Shown: positions 28,121 through 35,469 of the stretch, in pieces | How the letters are laid out: every line of letters starts with the position of its first letter | How positions within the stretch are numbered: position 1 is the stretch's first letter | Assembly (NCBI GenBank): GCA_016722505.1 | Contig: JADKJH010000002.1 | Span: 326,001 to 390,000, forward strand | Reading direction: 5' to 3' | DNA length: 64,000 nucleotides | From: Holophagaceae bacterium | Lineage (GTDB): Bacteria; Acidobacteriota; Holophagae; Holophagales; Holophagaceae | Program-made: the position numbers and the translations under genes | The notes under the pieces: model-generated | Seen by the model: only the letters and a program-made list of their open reading frames with translations | What the model was told of the DNA's origin: nothing | Databases searched by the model: none

Positions 28121-29323
28121 TCAGGCTTCTTCTGGGGCTTGCCACATTTGAATCCATTCCGGTATCTGGTGCCCCGGCATGGGCCGGGCCACGAAATAAC
28201 CTTGAGCCTGCTGGCACTCCAGAGACTTAAGCAGGTCCCACTCCGCGCGGCTCTCGACCCCTTCGGCCACGGTTTTAAGCTTGAGCTTGTGGGCGAGGTC
28301 CAGGCTGGTCTCGATGATCGTCCGGTGCCTGGCTTGGGTCGGGGAGTCCTTCACGAAGGACTGGTCGATTTTAAGTTCGGTGAAGGGCACATTGCTGAGC
28401 TGCTGCAGGGAGGAATAGCCGGTCCCGAAATCATCAATGGAGAGTCCGAATCCTTTGAGCCGCAGCCGTGCCAGCACATTCAGCACCTTCGCCACATCAA
28501 TCATCACTTCTGTTTCGGTCACCTCCAGGATGATCTGCTTGGGGTCGCACCCTGATTCCTTGACCAGGTCATGCAACCGGTCCGCGATGCTCACGTCCTC
28601 AAGGCAATGCATGGAGATGTTCACCGAGGCGGTCATCACGTGGCCTCTTCTGGCCCAGGCTTTCAGGTAGCCGCAGGTCTGAGTCAGCAGCACCTCGGTC
28701 AGCGGCGTCACCAGGCCTTCAAGCTCCATTTGGCGGATGAAATGAAATGGCGTTATGACGCCGTAACCAGGGCGGAACCACCGCACAAGGGCTTCTACGC
28801 CCTCTACCTCGCCAGTGGCGAAGGAGACCTTTGGCTGGAAGAAGGTGAGAAACTCCCGTTCTTTCAGTCCGCGTTTCAAATCTTCCACATTGAATTCAGC
28901 GCCTGCGTGGGAAGCTTCCAGGGCGATTCCCTTTGGCTGGAAGTTGGCAACGCAACGCGTGAGTTCATGCAAATCGAAGGGCTTGGAAATGGTGCCGAGC
29001 ACCTGCAATCCGTAAGCCTTGGCCATGGTCTCCACGGTGTTCAGGATGGAGATCTCCATGGCGCTGATGACGGCGATGGATTGAGCCAATTGGTCCTGCG
29101 CGACATGGCTGATGAATTCCACGCCATCCATTTCCGGCATATCCAGATCACAAAAAATGATGTCTACGGGCTCGCCCCGGTCCACCAGCAGGCTCAGTGC
29201 CGCACGTCCATTTGCGGCTTCCAGAAGCACCCCCGCGCCCATATCTTTCAACATCTGGAGCGTCATCCGGCGCTGGAAATCATGGTCTTCCACGACCATG
29301 ACCGTGTAACTGCTCAAATCCAT
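28121..29323 (-). CDS. REC-EAL response regulator, cyclic di-GMP phosphodiesterase, copy 1
   Basis: The receiver spans about residues 5-125, with VVEDHD, phospho-acceptor in FCDLDMPEMDG and Lys in ISKPF. The EAL domain spans about 150-395. All catalytic motifs are present: VEALVRW, SVNIS, LEVTETE, SIDDFGTGYSSL, LKIDQSFV, AEGVE and QGYF, so it should hydrolyse cyclic di-GMP. The ATG at 29323 has GGGGACAG upstream; a longer frame to 29371 has no family support. It heads an operon with the hybrid kinase that follows. A second copy at 35470-36672 differs at only about 20 of 240 EAL positions. Confidence 0.93.
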   Translation of the reverse strand: MDLSSYTVMVVEDHDFQRRMTLQMLKDMGAGVLLEAANGRAALSLLVDRGEPVDIIFCDLDMPEMDGVEFISHVAQDQLAQSIAVISAMEISILNTVETMAKAYGLQVLGTISKPFDLHELTRCVANFQPKGIALEASHAGAEFNVEDLKRGLKEREFLTFFQPKVSFATGEVEGVEALVRWFRPGYGVITPFHFIRQMELEGLVTPLTEVLLTQTCGYLKAWARRGHVMTASVNISMHCLEDVSIADRLHDLVKESGCDPKQIILEVTETEVMIDVAKVLNVLARLRLKGFGLSIDDFGTGYSSLQQLSNVPFTELKIDQSFVKDSPTQARHRTIIETSLDLAHKLKLKTVAEGVESRAEWDLLKSLECQQAQGYFVARPMPGHQIPEWIQMWQAPEEA

Positions 29324-29379
29324 GCTTCTGTCCCCATCAGTCAATTGGCACCTGGAAAAAATACTTGGCATGGCTCAAA

Positions 29380-29429
29380 CCCCAAGATGCAATATGTAGG
29401 CCGGAATTTTATTAGCCCTGCAAGACCTG
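29380..29429 (-). promoter_or_regulatory. Conserved upstream block of REC-EAL copy 1
   Basis: The block TAGGCCGGAATTTTAT (29397-29412), with CCCCAAG before it and CTGCAAGACCTG after it, recurs upstream of the second REC-EAL gene at 36729-36779 at the same distance (about 74 bases) from the start codon. The bases between block and gene are much less conserved, which points to a selected promoter or operator. The rest of the gene-free 29430-29747 interval shows only a LytTR-like half site (29612-29620). Confidence 0.45.
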
Positions 29430-29747
29430 TCTTCACTCTGGGCCCCTATCCAGCTGGTGAAGCGATCCCTGGGATTCCATCTTCTCTTTTTTGGAAGTGG
29501 CCCCTGGCTCTCCTTGTCCTCCTCAACCTTGAATTCAAACGCAAGCTGGCAGGTCGCCCTTAAGATCCCCATGAGCATAGATCCCGTTGCTGCTGGGAAA
29601 TTCGGATACCCGCGAACGGTATATTTTTTCCTCTGAACGGGCTATCCCCCCACACTTGGTCCGAATTTACCGGGGATGCTCGCTGGTGTTATTTGAACAT
29701 CCGGAAAGGGATGGATCATCTGCGGTCGTGCCACCGCAGCGACTGCT

Positions 29748-30503
29748 TCATTTTGTCGCGACCACCAAGGCTCTGGCCTTGACGCACTCTCTTGTTTGAT
29801 GGGTCATCGCGCGGCTGACATCCAATTCCACCTTGGGCGCCACCAGCACCTTGATCCGCCCTATCGCGACAGAGCGGATCCCCTTGGCCATCCCAGGCCT
29901 AAGCAGCAGGTGCCGTTGGATCCGAAGCAAGCCATCGTCCGGGAAGACCTGTTCTACCTCCGCAAGGGAAGTCCAGCGGGTCAAATAGCGGTTCAGCCCC
30001 CTGCAAGCCCACACCTGGGCATCCTCCAGCTCAAAGTGGGTGATGAGTTCCAGGTCCATGAAGATTTCCCCATCTCCGGCGCGGATGGGAAAGCGTGCGG
30101 GGGGCGGTAGCAGCGTCTTCAATTCCAGCGGGCTGAGCGGCCGGATCAGTTGATTTCTTAATCGGTCCAAGCATTTGGCAAGCCGATCCTCGAACACTGG
30201 CTTCAACAAGTAGTCCACGGCCGCGAGTTCGAAGGCGCGTACCGCATAGGCAGAGTGGGCGGTCACAAAGACGACTGGAGGACTCTTTGGCAATTCCGCC
30301 AGCACTTCCATTCCATTCAATCCGGGCATCTGGATATCCATGAATATGACATCCACCTCATAGGGCTGGTTCAACCATTGGATCAGCGCTATCCCGTCCC
30401 CAAGCTCGTCCACAACCGTGCATCCAGCTTCCCGGAGCAACCGGGACAACCGTTCCCTTGCCAGAGGCTCGTCATCAACCACCAAGGCCTTTAGCTGTTT
30501 CAT
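29748..30503 (-). CDS. LytTR-family response regulator
   Basis: A 251-residue regulator with a receiver (about 4-120; VVDDEPLARERL, Asp in FMDIQMPGLNG, Lys in LLKPVFED) and a LytTR-type DNA-binding domain (about 145-245; ...HFELEDAQVWACRGLNRYLTRWTSLAEVEQ, FPDDGLLRIQRHLL). LytTR proteins bind direct or inverted 9-bp sites and often regulate surface, secretion or bacteriocin genes. Its start overlaps the end of the sensor kinase gene by 29 bases, so the pair forms one operon. It may bind the ACCGTT sites near 31840 and 29615. Confidence 0.9.
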   Translation of the reverse strand: MKQLKALVVDDEPLARERLSRLLREAGCTVVDELGDGIALIQWLNQPYEVDVIFMDIQMPGLNGMEVLAELPKSPPVVFVTAHSAYAVRAFELAAVDYLLKPVFEDRLAKCLDRLRNQLIRPLSPLELKTLLPPPARFPIRAGDGEIFMDLELITHFELEDAQVWACRGLNRYLTRWTSLAEVEQVFPDDGLLRIQRHLLLRPGMAKGIRSVAIGRIKVLVAPKVELDVSRAMTHQTRECVKARALVVATK

Positions 30504-31563
30504 GAGTGCATTCTACTTGGATCGCATCCAGCCGAATGCAAGCGAGGGTCCCCTCGCCCGAAGGACCGATGGAAAAGCTGGCTCCAGTTCCGAAAGCCAA
30601 CGCCAAGCGCGAACGCAAATTTCTTACGCCGATCCCGTTTCCCACCTCGATGCGGCGGAACGGCGCCCCGGAATTCCATACCTCCAGGAAGATCATCCCA
30701 TCTTGGGTTCGGGCCCGAAGGATCAATTCCCCACCTGGAACGCTCGGCGCGATTCCATGTTTGATGGCATTTTCCACCAGCGGCTGGAGCAGAAGGGGGG
30801 GCACCTCGATGGAGTCCAAAGCATCGTCCCACTCCCAAACCACCCTGAGCCGGTTGGTAAGGCGTATGGATTCCAGCGCCAGGAAATCCGAAATGATCAT
30901 GCGCTCTTCCCCGAGGGGCATCCGCATATGTTCAGAAGCCCTCATGATGCGCCGGAGCAGGTCGGAAAGATGCCGGATGGCGTTCTCGGCAGCCTTGGGA
31001 TTCTTGTAGACGAGTTCCGCCAAGCCGTTGAGCGCATTGAAGAGCACATGCGGATGGATCTGGCTCTGGAGCAAGCGGTTCTTGGCGACTTGGGCTTCGA
31101 TTTCAGAAGCCTCCCGGAGTTCTTCAGAGCGGGCCCGGGCCGCGACAAGTCCTCCCACGAGCATCATGCCAGGGCCCACCAGCGCGACGTAAAGCCCCAT
31201 GAGCCTGCTCTGGTCGAACTTAATATGCGCCTGGGTATATAACCAGCCATCGATAAGTGGAAGAAGAACCGAAACCAACTCACAGGAAAATCCCGAAAGG
31301 ATGAATCCCAGAATGAAATTCCAAGGAGAACCAAGCCGACGAGGCAGGATCCAAGGTAGCGGAGCGATGAACGCAAAAGCGCAAATGTGCGTGAGCGGAG
31401 CAGAGAAGACGCTGGCCCAAATCCAAACAGATACCGGCTGTTTCGCCGTCCAGTAGCTGTACAACAGGAATAGGACCCAGAGCGAGTAGCAGGTCGCCAA
31501 CACCCTCCAGTTTTTCCACAGCGGAAAGAGGGAAGCCCATGGGTTCGCCGGCCCAGGGACCAT
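30475..31563 (-). CDS. LytS/YehU-type membrane sensor histidine kinase
   Basis: About 362 residues. Four hydrophobic segments lie in the N-terminal half (about 20-170). The kinase core of the LytS/HisKA-7-like type follows: QIHPHVLFNALNG holds the phospho-accepting His, then LLRRIM and the ATPase segment with PPLLLQPLVENAIKHG and GNGIGVRNLRSRL. The ATG at 31563 is used. The frame continues to a TTG at 31698, but that 45-residue extension has no family support and runs over a separate 54-codon ORF with its own ribosome site. The LytTR regulator is its partner. It is divergent from the LanB-type dehydratase gene. Confidence 0.88.
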   Translation of the reverse strand: MVPGPANPWASLFPLWKNWRVLATCYSLWVLFLLYSYWTAKQPVSVWIWASVFSAPLTHICAFAFIAPLPWILPRRLGSPWNFILGFILSGFSCELVSVLLPLIDGWLYTQAHIKFDQSRLMGLYVALVGPGMMLVGGLVAARARSEELREASEIEAQVAKNRLLQSQIHPHVLFNALNGLAELVYKNPKAAENAIRHLSDLLRRIMRASEHMRMPLGEERMIISDFLALESIRLTNRLRVVWEWDDALDSIEVPPLLLQPLVENAIKHGIAPSVPGGELILRARTQDGMIFLEVWNSGAPFRRIEVGNGIGVRNLRSRLALAFGTGASFSIGPSGEGTLACIRLDAIQVECTHETAKGLGG

Positions 31564-31597
31564 GCCGGTCCTGAACTCGGTGAACCCAGGTTGGTCC

Positions 31598-31762
31598 TCA
31601 TTGCGTGATGGTGAGAATAGTGGTGATAGCCGGTCGCTGCGGGTCACGGGGCTGCCTCGGGCCTTGGTCCTGCACGAGTCCCGCGAGTGAACGTCCAAGG
31701 CTCATGCTCTCGCTGCTGGAGCGCTGGATGGATTCTTTTCGGAAGGAAAGGCTGTTGTTCAT
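31598..31762 (-). CDS. Candidate 54-residue Ser/Thr-rich peptide upstream of the LytS-type kinase
   Basis: The ATG at 31762 has a clean GGGAG ribosome site 5 bases upstream. The product starts MNNSLSFRKESIQRSSSES, is rich in Ser and Arg, has no Cys, and ends PAITTILTITQ. The stop lies 35 bases before the kinase ATG. It could be a pheromone for the kinase, a modified peptide of the neighbouring dehydratase, or a chance ORF; homologues would be needed to choose. No known family is recognised. Confidence 0.3.
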   Translation of the reverse strand: MNNSLSFRKESIQRSSSESMSLGRSLAGLVQDQGPRQPRDPQRPAITTILTITQ

Positions 31763-31836
31763 GGGATCTCCCAGGTAGCGTCACGGGACGCAACCCTAGT
31801 TCTGAGACCTGCCAGGAGAACGGCAAACACCTTTCC

Positions 31837-31871
31837 ATGAACGGTATATAAACACGACTTCAACCGTTGGC
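31837..31871. promoter_or_regulatory. Inverted pair of LytTR-like half sites
   Basis: On the minus strand ACCGTTCAT (31845-31837) matches the published LytTR 9-bp consensus at every position. On the plus strand ACCGTTGGC (31863-31871) matches 8 of 9. They face each other as AACGGT-N17-ACCGTT. The pair lies between the sensor operon and the dehydratase gene, and a related half site (GCGAACGGT, 29612-29620) lies upstream of REC-EAL copy 1. Confidence 0.4.
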
Positions 31872-31933
31872 ACCCCCAAGATATACCTTTCGGGATCTCT
31901 CAGATTCTCTTGGATCAAGGGAATGCTTAGCTA

Positions 31934-32202
31934 AGAGCGTGTTTTAAAATTCCCCCGTGCCGCGACGGAGGTCAGCCGCGATGCAGCGCAAGGAACGGGC
32001 CGCAGCAGCGTATAGATCATACGCCCAAGGCCCGTGACGCCGTGGTGCGCGCGGCTGGCCCCGTCCCTTCGGGCTGGGGCGGCGGGCTTCGCAGGGCTGC
32101 GTTACCCTCCCGTGGCGTATAGTCGATACGCCGTGGTCGGCTGCCTTGCCCTACTCGCCCGGCGCTCCCAGCGCGGCGCGGGGGAATTTTAAAACACGCT
32201 CT
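31934..32202. mobile_element. 269-bp MITE-like element with 31-bp terminal inverted repeats
   Basis: The left end (31934-31964) begins AGAGCGTGTTTTAAAATTCC, and the right end (32172-32202) is its reverse complement at 30 of 31 positions. The interior is very GC-rich, has no credible ORF, and holds further short palindromes built on GCGTATA...TATACGC. It lies immediately upstream of the dehydratase gene (32232). No target duplication was recognised. Mobility is inferred from structure. Confidence 0.7.
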
Positions 32203-32231
32203 GAGGGCCTCTTTCCAAGGAACCACTCGGT

Positions 32232-35200
32232 ATGTCTCATCCGTCCACATGCCACTCAGCTAATTTTTTTGTGCTTCGCACTCCAAGCCTGCCCCTTGAT
32301 ACGCTTTTATCCCGATTCCAGGCATCCCGGAACGCTGACGCTCAGAATCCTTCCGCGGAGTGCGTTGAATACGATGAAAGGGATCGGGAATCGTTGTGCC
32401 AGATGCTTCGTGAGCTGGTGCGACGCGACGACATCCGGGAAGCCGTGGCGCTTGCCTCACCGGACCTTGCCTTGAGGCTTGATGCCTGGTTGGAGGGGAG
32501 CCTGCCGGGCAAGGTTGCGCGCAATGTTGAACACTCACTGATGAAATACCTCAGCCGGATGAGCAGCCGCGCGACGCCATTCGGTCTCTTTGCAAGTGTG
32601 TCCATGGGAACCTGGCGCCAGGCCAGCTGCGTTTCAGTGGAGTCGTGGCCGGACTGCCGCAAGTCCGTACGCCTGGATTGGGGCGTGCTGGAAACCTTGG
32701 TGGACCGATTGGAACGGGAGCCAGAGGTACGTTCTCTCATTGACTATCGGCCCAACTCAAGCATCTGCGCTCAAGGAGGGTGGTACCGATGTCAGGAAAG
32801 AAAGGATCAAACCGGGCAGGGTCGGACCTACCACCTGGAGGCAGTGGAGGCCACGCCCCACCTCGACTTTGTCCTCCAGCAAGCGCACCAGGGCGCGCAC
32901 CTGGAGGACTTGGCGACAAGCCTGGCGCAACACATGGAAGTCAGGCCTGAGGAAGCCCACTCATTCCTGAATCAAATCATCGACGCCCAGGTGCTTTGCG
33001 GGGGGTTATGTCCACCGCTTACCGATCCTGATCCCTTGGGCCAGGTGATCACCACGCTTCAAGCTAATCCGGAATTGGCATCAAAAACAGACCCCCTTAC
33101 CGCGGTGAACCTGGCATTGAAGGCTCTTCAGGAATCTCCCCTCGGCTCGCATCCGGACGGCTACCCCAGCCTTTTGGCATCCCTGGCTGATCTGGGGGTT
33201 TCACCCGAAACCCGGAATGTCCTCCAGATGGACCTCTTCCGTCCTTCCGCTGGCTTGGCGCTGTCTCCTATGGTTCGCCAGGCCCTCGAGGATGGAGCGG
33301 AAACCCTTCGTCGGCTGACACCACCCCCGAACGAAGGCCCATTGGATCGGTTCCGGGCGGCCTTTGACGAAAGGTACGGGACCCAGTGGATGCCACTTCT
33401 GGAAGTTTTGGACGAAGAAAGCGGAATCGGATTCGACGGAGAGCCTTCCATGGACTCCCCGATGTTGGCGGGTCTGCCATTTCAAAGCCCAGCCCCTCCC
33501 CGCCAGCTTTCTCGGCGGGACCTTTTTCTGATGGCGCAAATTCCCAAATGGCAGGATTCCCTCGCCTGGGAATTGCAGGACGCGGACTTTGAAACACTCT
33601 CAAATCCGAATCCCCAACCCTTCCCTGCTTCCTTCGCAGCCTTGGCCAGCCTTGCAGCCGCCGATCCCTTTGCCTTGGACAGAGGTGAATTCCAATTCTG
33701 GATGGAACATTATTCAGGCCCCACCGCCGCCCGTTGGCTTGGGAGATTTGCTTCGGGGGATCCAGCTCTGAAGGATCTGCTTCAGAGCCATCTTCGGAAA
33801 GAGGAATCCTTCCGTCCAGAAGCACTATTCGCGGAAGTGCTCCATGTGCCAGAAGGCAGGATGGGAAACGTCCTGGCCCGCCCATCCCTTCGAGACTATG
33901 AAATCCCGTTTCTTGCGGCGCCGAGTGTTGCTGATGAGAGGACCATCCTCCCTTCGGACCTTCTGGTGACCGTGCGGGAGAATGACGTTTTCCTGGCTTC
34001 AGCACGGCTGAGGCGGGAAGTTATTCCTCGGTTGTCCTCTGCCCACAACTTCTCCCGGGGGCAAGTGGTATACCGCTTTCTGGCCCACCTGCAGGACCAG
34101 GATGGACGCCCCGGAGGGTGGTCCTGGGGAGCCTTGGCGGAGCAACCCTTTCTGCCGCGGGTCACCCGTGGACGGCACATCCTCAGCAAGGCGCGCTGGA
34201 GGGTCGAGTCCAGAGAATTGAAAGAGGCCCTGGCAAGCTCCGGCGAAGGTGTGTGGGGCGCCTTCCAGCTCCTGCGGGAAAGGCGGGGGTTGCCCAGGCT
34301 CGTCATGCTCACCGACGCGGATAACAGCTTGTTGGTGGACCTGGAACAGGTCCTGTGGGTGGAGACGCTGCACCATCTCGTAGCAAACCGTTCGGCCTTC
34401 ACACTCACGGAATGTTTTCCGGCTCCTGACCAAGCTTTGATCGCCTCGGCCGAAGGGCGATTCGCTCACGAGCTGGTCATCCCCTTTGAGGCGGCGCCAT
34501 CCTCCCCATTAAAGAAAGCTCCTCTTCTCCAGCTTCCTCAGTTTCCCCAGATTCCAAATGGTCCCGAAATTCGCGCTTATCCGCCCGGTTCCGAGTGGCT
34601 CTACCTCAAGCTCTACTGCGGGCCGGCTAGCGCGGATCGCCTTCTGGTGGAACTGGCGCCACTTCTCCAGATGGCAAAAACACAAGGGCTATGGGATCGC
34701 TGGCACTTTGTTCGATATCGCGACCCGGCCCACCACCTCCGCCTGCGCTTCCACGGCCTTCCCACCCGGCTCCTGGCTGAGTTGCTTCCCCTTGTCCACA
34801 AGCACCTGGAGAAACACCTGGCCCAAGGATTTCTATCGAAAGTGCAAGTGGATACCTTCCAGCCAGAATTGGAGCGCTATGGAGGTTCGCTCGGCTTTGC
34901 ATTGGCTGAAGGGTGGTTCTATGAAGACAGCCAGCAAACCCTGAATCATCTGGTCGGTGGAATGACGCTGGGGGAACGCTGGGGGGCAGGTCTCAGGGGC
35001 ACGGATGCGATCTGGGCGGCCCTGGGTTTGGATGTCCATTCCCGTAAAGGGCTGGCCCAGGATGCACGGGATGGTTTCCGAAAGGAATTCGGAGATTCGG
35101 GGGAAGGCGCGGTGCAGATCGGAAAGAAATTCAGAGAATTCCGAAGAGAATTCGAAACGGGGATTCCCGTGGCCTCGGAATTGATGGCGACACCTGAACC

Positions 35201-35426
35201 CCGCAGCCTACCCCGCATAGGCGACGCCTTCCACCAAGGGTTGATGCAGGAGGATTTGACGAACATCGCCGGAAGTTTGTCGCACATGCACCTGAACCGG
35301 ATGCTCCGAACAGACCACCGGGAAAACGAATGGGTCATCATGGAATTTCTGACCCGTCTTTACGAATCCCACCTCGCGCGCTTTCCAGATGATTCAGCCA
35401 CGAAGCCACACGAAGCACACAAATAA
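32232..35426 (+). CDS. Full-length LanB-type lanthipeptide dehydratase (orphan)
   Basis: A 1064-residue class I dehydratase. Such enzymes use glutamyl-tRNA to activate Ser/Thr of a precursor peptide and then eliminate glutamate. The N-terminal glutamylation part (about 10-700) has the diagnostic RATPFGLFASVSMG near residue 110. The C-terminal SpaB_C/thiopeptide-type elimination domain (about 785-1050) has WLYLKLYCGP, FVRYRDPAHHLRLRFHG and VDTFQPELERYGG. Length and both domains are complete. The ATG at 32232 has AAGGA about 11 bases upstream. The last nine or so residues (ATKPHEAHK) are encoded by a dispersed CACGAAG repeat that also supplies the stop. No LanC, LanT, protease or classical precursor is seen within 8 kb either side. 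Confidence 0.9.
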   Translation: MSHPSTCHSANFFVLRTPSLPLDTLLSRFQASRNADAQNPSAECVEYDERDRESLCQMLRELVRRDDIREAVALASPDLALRLDAWLEGSLPGKVARNVEHSLMKYLSRMSSRATPFGLFASVSMGTWRQASCVSVESWPDCRKSVRLDWGVLETLVDRLEREPEVRSLIDYRPNSSICAQGGWYRCQERKDQTGQGRTYHLEAVEATPHLDFVLQQAHQGAHLEDLATSLAQHMEVRPEEAHSFLNQIIDAQVLCGGLCPPLTDPDPLGQVITTLQANPELASKTDPLTAVNLALKALQESPLGSHPDGYPSLLASLADLGVSPETRNVLQMDLFRPSAGLALSPMVRQALEDGAETLRRLTPPPNEGPLDRFRAAFDERYGTQWMPLLEVLDEESGIGFDGEPSMDSPMLAGLPFQSPAPPRQLSRRDLFLMAQIPKWQDSLAWELQDADFETLSNPNPQPFPASFAALASLAAADPFALDRGEFQFWMEHYSGPTAARWLGRFASGDPALKDLLQSHLRKEESFRPEALFAEVLHVPEGRMGNVLARPSLRDYEIPFLAAPSVADERTILPSDLLVTVRENDVFLASARLRREVIPRLSSAHNFSRGQVVYRFLAHLQDQDGRPGGWSWGALAEQPFLPRVTRGRHILSKARWRVESRELKEALASSGEGVWGAFQLLRERRGLPRLVMLTDADNSLLVDLEQVLWVETLHHLVANRSAFTLTECFPAPDQALIASAEGRFAHELVIPFEAAPSSPLKKAPLLQLPQFPQIPNGPEIRAYPPGSEWLYLKLYCGPASADRLLVELAPLLQMAKTQGLWDRWHFVRYRDPAHHLRLRFHGLPTRLLAELLPLVHKHLEKHLAQGFLSKVQVDTFQPELERYGGSLGFALAEGWFYEDSQQTLNHLVGGMTLGERWGAGLRGTDAIWAALGLDVHSRKGLAQDARDGFRKEFGDSGEGAVQIGKKFREFRREFETGIPVASELMATPEPRSLPRIGDAFHQGLMQEDLTNIAGSLSHMHLNRMLRTDHRENEWVIMEFLTRLYESHLARFPDDSATKPHEAHK

Positions 35427-35449
35427 TGGACTTCGTGCGCTTCGTGGGG
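35398..35449. repeat. Inverted CCACGAAG repeat overlapping the dehydratase stop codon
   Basis: CCACGAAGCCACACGAAGCA on the left (35398-35420) faces CTTCGTGCGCTTCGTGGGG (35431-35449). The left arm codes for the last residues of the dehydratase and contains its TAA. Its family is the same as the repeats at 8894 and 14463. Confidence 0.65.
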
Positions 35450-35469
35450 TTTCCTTACTCTTCAGCGAA

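Noticed and set aside
29375..29578. 67-codon minus-strand ORF upstream of REC-EAL copy 1, considered as a peptide precursor
   Set aside because: It runs through the conserved upstream block shared with copy 2, has no good ribosome site, and the frame is not kept upstream of copy 2.
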